Below are positions 23,740-31,544 of a DNA stretch of 64,000 nucleotides, one piece after another. Within the stretch, counting starts at the first letter, position 1, and each line of letters starts with the position of its first letter. The DNA is from JALZAA01 sp035938395 (GTDB lineage Bacteria > Actinomycetota > Acidimicrobiia > IMCC26256 > JACDBD01). Made by a program: the position numbers and the translations under genes. The stretch lies in assembly GCA_035938395.1 (NCBI GenBank), contig DASZGY010000071.1, positions 27,310 through 91,309 of the forward strand, read 5' to 3'. The notes under the pieces are model-generated. The model made no database searches and was not told where the DNA came from. It worked only from the letters and a program-made list of their open reading frames with translations.

Positions 23740-25158
23740 TCAGCTCCCGACCGCCGACCGGCTCGCCTCCGCCTTCGCCTCCTTGGCGTCGGCGCCGAGC
23801 AGGAAGCCGTCGCGCTGCATCGTGTCGGTCGCCTTCGAGAAGGCGGCTACGTAGCTCCGGTGGGTGGGGTAGAGCGACGACAGCCGGGCGGCGTCGAAGG
23901 CGGTCGTGGTGCCGAACAACGAGCAGAATCCGGGCCCGCCGCCGGGCTCGCCCGACAGCGTCGCGACGGGCGCCTCGAGCTGCGGGAGGCGGATGCCGCC
24001 GCGGGCGTTGCCGAGCTCGTCCCGCTCGATCGTCGGCGTGTCCCCTTGCGTGATCGCGACGAGCGGCGCCTTCGGCGGTGCGGGGCCGCCGGCGGCCCAG
24101 CGGGCGATGTCATGGATGGCGGTGTCGACGACGTAGCGCTGGGGCGCCGAGTTGATCCGCTGCGCGCATCCGAGCGGCGGGGTCGTCACCATCTCCTCCT
24201 TCGGGATGCCCGTCAGCGCGTGCAGGCCGTCCTCGTCGAAGTGCGCGGTGCCCGCCACCTCCCACAGGCGGTAGCGCGCGCTGTCGGGCTGCCGCGCCGC
24301 GAGATGGCGCGGGACATCCGTCTCCGACTCGAGCACGAGCACCGGCTTCTTCGTGTCGGTGCGGATCAACGTCGGGTTCGGGATGGCGTTCTGCCCGCCA
24401 TCCGCGAGTGGCGCTCCCACCGCGAACCGGCTGTGCACGAAGAAGCCGTCGAACAGGCCGGTCTGGGGCTGGATGGCGTCGACGTACGTGACCATGCGGA
24501 ACGCCGACTGCGATTCGCCGTCGCCGATCATCGTCCGGATCTTGTAGCGACGGTTCCCCAGCAGGTTCGTGCGGGTCGGGCGGCGAAGCGCCTCGGCGAC
24601 CTGGGAGTAGATGTCGTACGAGTAGGCGTCACCGGGGTGGTCGAGCGTCCCGTACCGTGCCGGATCGTTCTTCAGGCTGTTCACGCCGACGGACTGCGCC
24701 GACACACCGACCCACGCCGAGCCGCTGCGGAGAAGCTCGGCGTTCCCGAGACCCCAGTCGGGCGCAGCGTCCAACCCGCCGCTGACGTTGAGCCATTCGA
24801 CCTCGACGGTGCCGTTGAACTTCGCCGGGTCCTTGGGACGCCGCACGAGGACGCGGGTGCGGTACGGCGCAGTCGCGGTGGTTTGCACGTTCCAGCGGCC
24901 GTCCCCGGTGAGCGCGCCGACGGGCTCGTACGCGCGCGCCGTGCCCTCGACGAAGAACTCCTCCTCGACGTAGCCCCGCGGCCCGAGATCCACTGCCGAG
25001 AGCGCCGCCGGCTGACCGGCGATCGGACCGGTCACGGTCGGCGCGGGGACGGGCTGTGGCTGGGTGGCCGCCCCGCCCCCCGACGCCGACGCGTCGACGA
25101 CGCTGCCGGCGCAGATCGCGGCGATGACGGCCACGCCGGCGAAGGCTCGGGGAGGCAC
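23740..25158 (-). CDS. Secreted alpha/beta-hydrolase domain protein
   Basis: The 472-residue product starts at GTG 25158 with a signal peptide (RAFAGVAVIAAICAGSVVDASA). The mature part resembles the large secreted alpha/beta-hydrolase-domain proteins of soil bacteria: EEEFFVEGTARAYEP near the N-terminus, VEVEWLNVSGG, WVGVSAQSVGV, nucleophile region GDGESQSAFRM, and a His in EVAGTAHFDED. Substrates of this family are mostly unknown; ester hydrolysis is expected. An in-frame extension upstream lacks support. Confidence 0.8.
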   Translation of the reverse strand: MPPRAFAGVAVIAAICAGSVVDASASGGGAATQPQPVPAPTVTGPIAGQPAALSAVDLGPRGYVEEEFFVEGTARAYEPVGALTGDGRWNVQTTATAPYRTRVLVRRPKDPAKFNGTVEVEWLNVSGGLDAAPDWGLGNAELLRSGSAWVGVSAQSVGVNSLKNDPARYGTLDHPGDAYSYDIYSQVAEALRRPTRTNLLGNRRYKIRTMIGDGESQSAFRMVTYVDAIQPQTGLFDGFFVHSRFAVGAPLADGGQNAIPNPTLIRTDTKKPVLVLESETDVPRHLAARQPDSARYRLWEVAGTAHFDEDGLHALTGIPKEEMVTTPPLGCAQRINSAPQRYVVDTAIHDIARWAAGGPAPPKAPLVAITQGDTPTIERDELGNARGGIRLPQLEAPVATLSGEPGGGPGFCSLFGTTTAFDAARLSSLYPTHRSYVAAFSKATDTMQRDGFLLGADAKEAKAEASRSAVGS

Positions 25159-25297
25159 GGCGCAATCCTTATCACCGCAGGTGTGTCGGCGTCGGGCGTG
25201 GGGCCGACGTATCGCTTGGCGTCGAGCCGGGGTAGGACGTACCGGAACCCGGAGACGCGAGAACAGGAAAGCGGACAAGAGAAAGGTGATTGCCGCG

Positions 25298-25507
25298 ATG
25301 GACGATCGAGAGCACACCCGCCCCAGCCCGGAGACGCGGGAGGAGGAACGTCGCGAGGCGAAAGACGCCGCCGACGCCGGGCGCGAGCCGACTCCCGAAG
25401 AGGAGGAGGCCGCCGACCGCAACGAGCCCGACGAAGAGGTCGCCGAGCACTACAAGGAGATGACCGAGCGCGGCGCCAAGCAGCGCGGGGAGGGTCGCGT
25501 CCCCTGA
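25298..25507 (+). CDS. Small hydrophilic charged protein
   Basis: The 69-residue product starts at ATG 25298 after GAAAGGTG. It is dominated by Glu, Asp, Arg and Lys (ETREEERREAKDAADAG, EPTPEEEEAADRNEPDEEV) and is probably disordered or a single helix. Similar short proteins are common and unassigned in Actinobacteria. It is divergent from the secreted hydrolase gene with 139 bases between starts. Confidence 0.6.
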   Translation: MDDREHTRPSPETREEERREAKDAADAGREPTPEEEEAADRNEPDEEVAEHYKEMTERGAKQRGEGRVP

Positions 25508-25597
25508 GAGACGTGTAGGCCGCCGGCGCGCATGTTCACAGCGGGGTCTCAGTCTTTCGAAAGGGCGCTCCCAAGCTGATCCGCGACAATCGCAGCC

Positions 25598-26224
25598 ATG
25601 ACCAATGGTGCAGAAGAAGAAGCCGCCGAGCCGACACAACCGGCCGAAGCGACAGAACCGCCTCCGCCGCCGCCTGAAGAGGGCACAGCCCCGTCGGGCA
25701 CGCCGCCGACCCGCGGTGGGTGGTTGGTACCCAAGTGGGTCGTCGCCGCGCTGGTCGCGGTCGTCGCGGTCGGCATCATCTTCGGGAGCGCGTTCGCGAT
25801 CGGGCGCGCCACGGCCTCGGGTTCTGGTGACGATCACGGGCGCATCGAGCGCGGCTTCGGGGGGAGGCCCGGCGGGGGCAACGGTTCGCAAAACGGGCCG
25901 CAACTTCCTCAGCCGACGAGCGGCGTCTTCCTCGGCGTGGCGACGCAGCCGGCGACCGCCGGCCAGCAGGGCGCCCAGGTCGCGAACGTGGCGAGCGGAA
26001 GCCCTGCCGCCGGCGCCGGGCTTCAACAGGGTGACGTCATCACCGCCGTCGACGGCACTGCCGTTTCGAGTCCTGCCGACCTGGCGCGGCTGGTGCGCAG
26101 CCACCAACCCGGCGACCAGGTGACGATCACCTACAGCCGCGGCGGCAACTCCACGGACGCGCCGGTGCAGCTCGGAGACCGCTCGGCCCAGAACGCGCCC
26201 GCGCAGAACGCACCGCCCAGCTGA
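25598..26224 (+). CDS. Membrane-anchored PDZ-domain protein without protease domain
   Basis: The 208-residue product has a Pro/Glu-rich cytoplasmic N-terminus (about 1-45), one TM (WVVAALVAVVAVGIIFGSAFAIG), a Gly-rich linker and a single PDZ domain (about 107-190: GVFLGVATQP, SPAAGAGLQQGDVITAVDGTAV). It resembles the C-terminal half of HtrA proteins but lacks any catalytic triad. Its PDZ domain closely matches that of the HtrA-like protease encoded at 13110-14219, including SPAxxAGLQQGDxIT. It may be an adaptor or a truncated paralogue. Confidence 0.82.
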   Translation: MTNGAEEEAAEPTQPAEATEPPPPPPEEGTAPSGTPPTRGGWLVPKWVVAALVAVVAVGIIFGSAFAIGRATASGSGDDHGRIERGFGGRPGGGNGSQNGPQLPQPTSGVFLGVATQPATAGQQGAQVANVASGSPAAGAGLQQGDVITAVDGTAVSSPADLARLVRSHQPGDQVTITYSRGGNSTDAPVQLGDRSAQNAPAQNAPPS

Positions 26225-26246
26225 GCCTCGCGCCCGATCGGCCGCG

Positions 26247-26252
26247 TACGCT
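26247..26252 (+). promoter_or_regulatory. -10 box TACGCT, leaderless promoter
   Basis: TACGCT ends 7 bases before ATG 26260 with no Shine-Dalgarno. Confidence 0.42.
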
Positions 26253-26259
26253 GACGCGC

Positions 26260-26733
26260 ATGCTGCTCGACGGGTTCAACCACGTGGCGATCCTCACCAA
26301 GGACACGAAGCGCCTGCACGCGTTCTACGAGGAGGTGTTCGACGCGTCCGTACCCCGCGACGGGCCCGAGACACCCGAGGGCGCCGACGTGCGCCTGTCC
26401 GTCGTCCACGTCGGCCCCCACTCGGAGCTCAACGTGTTCGAGATCGACGGGAACAGTGAAGCGGAGCGCCAGACCCCGATGTTCGGGAGGGGCCGCATCG
26501 ACCACCTGGCGCTCCACGCCGGATCGCTCGAGGCGTTCGAGACGATCCGTGACCGGCTGATGGCCCGCGGCGCGACCGACGGGTTCGTGACCGATTTCGG
26601 GCCGATCCTGAGCGTCTTCTTCCGGGATCCGGACGGGCTCGAGTGCGAGGTGTGCGTGCAGAACCCCGACGCGCGGCCGGGCGTCAGCAACCCGCCGGGC
26701 ACGCCGGCGGCGCGCTACCACGGCTCGTCCTAG
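26260..26733 (+). CDS. VOC (glyoxalase/dioxygenase superfamily) protein
   Basis: The 157-residue product has paired beta-alpha-beta modules: FNHVAILTKDTKRLHAFYEEVF and DHLALHAGSLEAFETIRDRL, with the C-terminal FFRDPDGLECEVCVQN. Metal ligands His (NHVAIL), His (IDHLAL) and Glu (CEVCV) fit a vicinal-oxygen-chelate site. The substrate is unknown. It converges on the HEAT protein gene with a 4-bp stop overlap. Confidence 0.85.
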   Translation: MLLDGFNHVAILTKDTKRLHAFYEEVFDASVPRDGPETPEGADVRLSVVHVGPHSELNVFEIDGNSEAERQTPMFGRGRIDHLALHAGSLEAFETIRDRLMARGATDGFVTDFGPILSVFFRDPDGLECEVCVQNPDARPGVSNPPGTPAARYHGSS

Positions 26734-27857
26734 GCGTCGCCGAGGCGCGTCGCTTCGAGGCGCACGCGGAAGTCGGGATCCTCGGCGACGCTGGCGATCG
26801 CAGCGCGACTGGGCTCGGGGCCGATCGCGCCGATCCCGGACAACGCCTTCCAGCGAATCCAGGCGTCGGTGTCTGCGAGCGCGCGCTCGAGGAGCGGGCG
26901 GAGGTCCTCCCGCTCGGCACCGGCGATGGCGTCGACTGCGCTGCGCCGCACGGCGCGGCTCGAGTCGCCCAGCAACTCGGCCCAGGCGCGGGCGGCCGCG
27001 TCGGGTGGAGCGTCGGCCAACAGGGCGGCCGCGACCTGACGGCGCGCCGGTTCCGGGTCGTCGCAGGCGGCCAGGATGCGCTCGAGGTCGTCGGGCCGGC
27101 CGGCGCGCAGCGCGCCGAGGTCGGCCCACGCCCGGTCGAGCCGGCGCGGCGCGCGCGTCTCGTCCTCGGGTACGGCGACGCGCCCCGGTGCCGGCGTGTC
27201 CGGCGTCGACTCGGCCGCAGTGCCTGCAGCGGCGACGAACTCCCGTGTGACGGAGCGCAGGATCGGTTCGAGCAACTCCTCCCAACGATCGGGCCGCGCG
27301 ATCGTCACGGCTACGAAGTCGGGCCCGACCAGGACGTTCGTCACCGCATCGAATTCGCCGAAGATTCCGGCCGCGTGCGGGTCGGCGGCCGCGGCCTGGG
27401 CGGAGTCGTAGTTCCGCGCAACTCCGTCGTGCAGCGGCGGCGTGGCGAAGCGGATGGTGCGGGGGCTCGGAGTCGCCTCCGGCACGACGGCGCCGTCGAA
27501 CGTCTCGCCCAGGTCCGCCGCGGGGCCTCGGGGCCCGGCGCGTGCGTCCGGCGCGTCACTCTCCACCCGCAGCCGGAACCGGCCTCCCTCCCACGTCCAT
27601 GCGAGGGTCAGACCGGGCTCGAGCTCGTGCCGTCCGCCACCGCTCCCGGTGCCGACGATCCCGGCGAGGGCGCGGTCGTCGTCGTCCGTCCACGCCGCGT
27701 CGGAGAAGAACTGCTTCAGCAACTGCTTCACAGGGCCGAGCGCGTCGAGCGGCAGCGCGCTGACCACCGGCGTCAGCTCGCGGATGGCGTCGGCAGTCAG
27801 GCCGCGTTCCACGACCCGTGATCGCGCGGCATCGAGATCCGGACCGATCTCTGTCAC
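26730..27857 (-). CDS. Nfu N-terminal domain fused to HEAT repeats
   Basis: The 375-residue product has a helical N-terminal region (1-120), then a segment matching the Nfu/NifU N-terminal domain (about 126-215: EATPSPRTIRFATPP, then FDAVTNVLVGPDFVAVTIARPDRWEEL). Four or more HEAT-like repeats follow (about 250-375: ARRQVAAALLADAP, AVRRSAVDAIAGA). The C-terminal CxxC iron-sulfur domain of true Nfu scaffolds is absent. It may be a binding platform rather than a cluster carrier. GTG 27857 follows TACCGT by 7 bases. Confidence 0.75.
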   Translation of the reverse strand: MTEIGPDLDAARSRVVERGLTADAIRELTPVVSALPLDALGPVKQLLKQFFSDAAWTDDDDRALAGIVGTGSGGGRHELEPGLTLAWTWEGGRFRLRVESDAPDARAGPRGPAADLGETFDGAVVPEATPSPRTIRFATPPLHDGVARNYDSAQAAAADPHAAGIFGEFDAVTNVLVGPDFVAVTIARPDRWEELLEPILRSVTREFVAAAGTAAESTPDTPAPGRVAVPEDETRAPRRLDRAWADLGALRAGRPDDLERILAACDDPEPARRQVAAALLADAPPDAAARAWAELLGDSSRAVRRSAVDAIAGAEREDLRPLLERALADTDAWIRWKALSGIGAIGPEPSRAAIASVAEDPDFRVRLEATRLGDA

Positions 27858-27864
27858 ACGGACG

Positions 27865-27870
27865 ACGGTA
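27865..27870 (-). promoter_or_regulatory. -10 box TACCGT (reverse strand), leaderless promoter
   Basis: Read on the reverse strand, TACCGT ends 7 bases before GTG 27857 without a ribosome site. Confidence 0.4.
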
Positions 27871-27878
27871 GCGAGCGC

Positions 27879-29783
27879 CTAGAGCTTGCTCGCCAACTGG
27901 AGCGAATAAAACGCCTGCCCGGCGGTCGACAAGTGCACGCCGTCCTCGACGAGGAACTCCGGATGCTCGCTCGCAGCCGTATGCCAGTCGAGCAGCACTG
28001 CGTTGGGATAGCGGGGCACGGCGGCGGCGATCGCGTCGTTGTCCGGCTGCTCCCACGGCCGGTCGACCCTCGTGTTCACGAGGACGACGCGCTTCACGCC
28101 GCTGAGGAGTCGCATCATCTCGTCGAGCTGGTCCTCGGGGATCGAGCCGTTCGTGCCGAGGTGGACGACGACCTCGTCACCGAGCTGCCCGGCGTCGTGG
28201 AGTTGACGGACCACGTCGAGCCCTTCGGAGAAATGACGGCTGACGTTGGCGTCCATCTGGAGCCGGTCGCCGAGGAAACGGTGGAGCGAGCTCTGCGCCC
28301 CGAGCATGACGGAGTCCCCGATCGCCGTGACCCGCGCGTCGGGGATGGGGGTGAGCGTCGTGGTCGGAGCCGAGTGCGCGGGAGCCGGAGCGGCCGCCGC
28401 GGCCGACGTGGGGGTCGAGGCGCGCCGCCCGCCGGTAGTCGTCGTGATCGCGATGTTCGCGGGCTTCGCAGGGAAACCCGGCGGCCGCGGCGCCGGTTGC
28501 GCCACCGCAAGGCCGATGCCGAGCATCACCGTGGTCACGACGACGGCGGCGGCGGCGAAGGCCACGCGGGTGCGGACGCGCCGCCGTTGCAGCATCGAAG
28601 ACTGCCGCAGCGCGTGCTGGAGCGTGGCGAGGAGCCGGCTGAGCGCGCCGCTGCGGATGGGCACCTCGACGAAGCGGTACGACGCGGCTGCCAGCCCGAC
28701 GGTGATGCCCACCCGCAACACGAAGAGGGGGATCCCGGTCAGGGGGATGTCGAGCCCGGGGCGCGTGACCAGGAACACGGGCCAGTGCCAAAGGTAGATG
28801 CCGTACGAGCGCTTCCCGATCCAGACCATCGGCGACGTGCCGAGGAACCCGCTCGTGATGGTCGTGGCCGGGTGGACGGCGACGAGGACGACCAGCGCCG
28901 CGATGCCGGCGAACACGAGATATCCGCCGCGGTAGAGCGACGAGTCGAACTCGCTGACGTTTGCGAAGCACCACAGGAGCACGAGCAACCCCGCGAAGCC
29001 GATGGCGTCCAGGGCGATCGGCGCCCATCTTCCGAGCTTCCCTCGGAGTTGCCACGGTGGCAGCAGCACCGCCATGGCGGCGCCGATGAGCAGGCCGCTC
29101 GAGTGCGTGTCGGTGCCGTAGTAGACGCGTGACGGGTCGCTCCCGGCGCGGTACAGGAGAGCCATGAGGAGAGCGGACACCCCGGCGGCGGCCAGGATCG
29201 TGACCGCCAGCTTGATACGCGACGGACGCCAGAACTTCAGCGCCAGGCCCAGGAGCAACGGCCACAGCAAGTAGAACTGCTCTTCGATCGCCAGTGACCA
29301 CAGATGCTGGAGCATCGGCGGACGACCGATGGCCGAGAAGTACGACTGCTGGTGGAAGATCAGGTACCAGTTCGTGACGTAGCCGAACGACGCGACCACG
29401 CCGCCCCGGAGCTTCGACGCCTCGTCCGGGAGGAACACGACCACGTACGCGCACGTCACGGTGATCATGACGAGCAACGCCGGCAGCAGACGGCGAGCTC
29501 GGTGCAGGTAGAACCGCCCGAGGCCGAGGCTGCCGCCGTTCCTCCGCCACGCGTCGAGCAGCACCGACGTGATCAGGTAGCCGCTGAGCACGAAGAACAC
29601 ATCGACGCCGAGGAAGCCGCCGCTGAACCAGCCCAGGTCGCCGTGGTACACGAGCACGGCGGCGACCGCGAGCGCGCGCACGCCGTCCAACGCCGGGATG
29701 TAGCCCAGACGCGCGTGCGGCGCGGCGCCGTTCGCCGGCGCGGACTCGGCCGGTGGCGGCTCGGGGACCGGGTGTTCGGACAC
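27879..29783 (-). CDS. Acyltransferase-3/SGNH fusion protein (OafA-like)
   Basis: The product of about 634 residues has an acyltransferase-3 membrane domain (GYIPALDGVRALAVAAVLVYH with the catalytic-type His, GGFLGVDVFFVLSGYLIT, SLAIEEQFYLLWPLLL, about 10 TMs). A Pro/Thr/Ala linker and an extracytoplasmic SGNH hydrolase-like domain follow (VTAIGDSVMLGA, VVHLGTNGSI, DGVHLSTAGQ). Such proteins O-acetylate envelope polysaccharides or lipids. Start choice is uncertain: GTG 29783 gives a short cytoplasmic tail, ATGs at 29831 and 29843 are possible. Confidence 0.88.
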   Translation of the reverse strand: MSEHPVPEPPPAESAPANGAAPHARLGYIPALDGVRALAVAAVLVYHGDLGWFSGGFLGVDVFFVLSGYLITSVLLDAWRRNGGSLGLGRFYLHRARRLLPALLVMITVTCAYVVVFLPDEASKLRGGVVASFGYVTNWYLIFHQQSYFSAIGRPPMLQHLWSLAIEEQFYLLWPLLLGLALKFWRPSRIKLAVTILAAAGVSALLMALLYRAGSDPSRVYYGTDTHSSGLLIGAAMAVLLPPWQLRGKLGRWAPIALDAIGFAGLLVLLWCFANVSEFDSSLYRGGYLVFAGIAALVVLVAVHPATTITSGFLGTSPMVWIGKRSYGIYLWHWPVFLVTRPGLDIPLTGIPLFVLRVGITVGLAAASYRFVEVPIRSGALSRLLATLQHALRQSSMLQRRRVRTRVAFAAAAVVVTTVMLGIGLAVAQPAPRPPGFPAKPANIAITTTTGGRRASTPTSAAAAAPAPAHSAPTTTLTPIPDARVTAIGDSVMLGAQSSLHRFLGDRLQMDANVSRHFSEGLDVVRQLHDAGQLGDEVVVHLGTNGSIPEDQLDEMMRLLSGVKRVVLVNTRVDRPWEQPDNDAIAAAVPRYPNAVLLDWHTAASEHPEFLVEDGVHLSTAGQAFYSLQLASKL

Positions 29784-29834
29784 AGGAGTGGTCCCGGCAC
29801 CGCCTAGTGGTTTGGGCGCGCGGCAAACCATGCG

Positions 29835-31223
29835 ATGAGCCATGAGACCGAAGTGCCAAACGTTATCCGCGGCGTTCGTCCGGAGCGCGGATCGTTCGGC
29901 GGGAAGGGGATCCTGGTCCCGGCCCAGACGCCGATTCGGCGTATCTCGGACATATGGGGCCGGAGTCGACCGGCCCCCGGACAAACGATCCCTGGCCAGG
30001 ACGCCGAGAGTGGTCTAGGGTTCACACTCTTCACTCTGATCACATCAGCCACATCGGCCTCTCCAGATCGGACCATCCGCGCGCTCGGCGCCCGGCATGC
30101 ACGGTGGATCGCCGCGCTCGTGCTCGTCGTGGCGCTCTTCCCGCTGCTCTCGGGCGGTCGAGCCCACGCCGACCCCATCGACGACAAGCGGGCGGAGGCG
30201 AAGGCGCTCCAGGACGAGATCGACGCCAATGGCGTCAAGCTCGACGCGTTGTCCGAGCAGTACAACGGCGCGCAGTACCGCTTCGAGCAGGCGCAGGCCG
30301 CGGCTGCCGATGCTCAGCAGAAGCTGGACGCCACCACGGCTGAGGTCGCGCGTCTCAGGGATCTGGTCAACCAGCGCGGCGCCGCCCTCTACCGCGGCGT
30401 CGGCCAGGGCGGGCCCATCCAGCTCGACGTGTCGAGCGCGTCGAAGCTGATCGCCAGCTCGAAGTACTCGAAGGCGGCCGCCCAGCACGACACCGATCTC
30501 CTGGCTCAACTGCGCCGCGCCGAGCGCGCTCTGGCTGACCAGAAGGCCGCGGCCGATCAGGCCCAGGCGGCCGCGCAGGCCGACCAGAACGCGATCGCGA
30601 CGGCGCAGGCGGGCGTGGAGGCGGCGAACGCCAAGCAAGAAGACTTGCTGTCGCAGGTCAACGGCGAGATCGCGCAGCTCGTCGCCGAGGCGGAGGCAGC
30701 GAAGGAAGCCGCCGCGCTCGCGGCCGCGCAGCAGCGCTATGTCGACGCCGCGGCCGCCGCGGCCGCCGCCCCGGCTCCCTCCCCGCCAAGCGGAACGGGC
30801 ACCGGCAGCAGCCGAGGCTCGGGCGGCGGCAGTGGACCCGCCCCGGCCCCCAGCGCCAACGTCCCGGTCAACGGTGGCGGCGCTGCCGCTGCGATCGCCT
30901 ACGCGCGAGCGCAGCTCGGGAAGCCGTATTGCTACGCCGGCTCCGGACCCGGGTGCTTCGACTGCTCGGGCCTCACCATGCAGGCCTGGGGCGCGGCGGG
31001 CGTGAGCATGCCGCACTACTCGGGCGCGCAGTACTCGATGTTCCCGCACGTGCCGCTCAACGCGATGCAGCCCGGCGACCTCGTCTTCTGGGGCCCGGGC
31101 GGCAGCGAGCACGTCGGCCTCTACATCGGCGGTGGCCAGATGATCGCCGCTCCGTCCACCGGCGACGTGGTGAAGATCCAGGCGGTGTGGGGCAGCCCCG
31201 TCGGAGCCGCACGACCCGGCTGA
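29835..31223 (+). CDS. NlpC/P60 peptidoglycan endopeptidase with coiled coil (RipA-like)
   Basis: The protein has a signal segment (HARWIAALVLVVALFPLL, then SGGRAHA), a long coiled coil (residues about 115-310, rich in Ala/Gln) and a C-terminal NlpC/P60 domain with catalytic Cys in YCYAGSGPGCFDCSG and His in GSEHVGLYI. It cleaves stem peptides during cell separation; the coiled coil is usually autoinhibitory. ATG 29835 is the only standard start in frame, but it leaves 72 residues before the signal segment and lies very close to the divergent gene. CTG 30036, just after a TAGGGT box, would give a normal signal peptide. Confidence 0.88.
   Translation: MSHETEVPNVIRGVRPERGSFGGKGILVPAQTPIRRISDIWGRSRPAPGQTIPGQDAESGLGFTLFTLITSATSASPDRTIRALGARHARWIAALVLVVALFPLLSGGRAHADPIDDKRAEAKALQDEIDANGVKLDALSEQYNGAQYRFEQAQAAAADAQQKLDATTAEVARLRDLVNQRGAALYRGVGQGGPIQLDVSSASKLIASSKYSKAAAQHDTDLLAQLRRAERALADQKAAADQAQAAAQADQNAIATAQAGVEAANAKQEDLLSQVNGEIAQLVAEAEAAKEAAALAAAQQRYVDAAAAAAAAPAPSPPSGTGTGSSRGSGGGSGPAPAPSANVPVNGGGAAAAIAYARAQLGKPYCYAGSGPGCFDCSGLTMQAWGAAGVSMPHYSGAQYSMFPHVPLNAMQPGDLVFWGPGGSEHVGLYIGGGQMIAAPSTGDVVKIQAVWGSPVGAARPG
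29956..29977. promoter_or_regulatory. 8-bp dyad in the divergent acyltransferase/NlpC region
   Basis: GGGGCCGG-AGTCGA-CCGGCCCC is a perfect inverted repeat upstream of the likely NlpC promoter. It may be an operator or a hairpin in the leader. Confidence 0.35.
30016..30021 (+). promoter_or_regulatory. -10 box TAGGGT of the NlpC/P60 gene
   Basis: TAGGGT lies inside the long reading frame, 14 bases before the in-frame CTG at 30036. The same hexamer precedes the MreB-like gene at 59163. It supports a start later than 29835. Confidence 0.35.
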
Positions 31224-31232
31224 TCGGCTTGC

Positions 31233-31487
31233 TCAGAGCCCCACGACGACGCTGCGCGCGTCGTCCATGCTCGCGCCGGTCAGCTCCCGGTACCGCTTGA
31301 TCGCCTCGAGCTGCTTGCCGGCGCGCGCCAGTTCGACCACATCGGGGGGCACCGCCGCGGTCGGGGTGGTGTAGGGCAGTCCCAGCTTCTCCGAGACGAG
31401 CGCGAGCTGCTCTTCGATCGCGGCCAGCCGCCGGTTCGTTTCCTCGAAATGCGCTGCGAGCGTGGCTTGGCTGTACTCACCGGGCAT
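31233..31487 (-). CDS. Small protein with L7/L12-C-terminal-like domain
   Basis: The 84-residue product has an N-terminal helix likely to coil (FEETNRRLAAIEEQLALVSEKL). A C-terminal segment VVELARAGKQLEAIKRYRE, LTGASMDDARSVV follows the helix-turn-helix pattern of the ribosomal L7/L12 C-terminal domain (K-x-xAIKxxRExTGxxLxxA). Such stand-alone proteins are common in Actinobacteria and probably mediate protein contacts. It converges on the NlpC gene with a 9-bp gap. Confidence 0.65.
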   Translation of the reverse strand: MPGEYSQATLAAHFEETNRRLAAIEEQLALVSEKLGLPYTTPTAAVPPDVVELARAGKQLEAIKRYRELTGASMDDARSVVVGL

Positions 31488-31544
31488 GGGTGGGTTTCCT
31501 TTCCGGGGATTCCGCGAGGTCGCTCGGAGAGCGAACGGTGGTGG

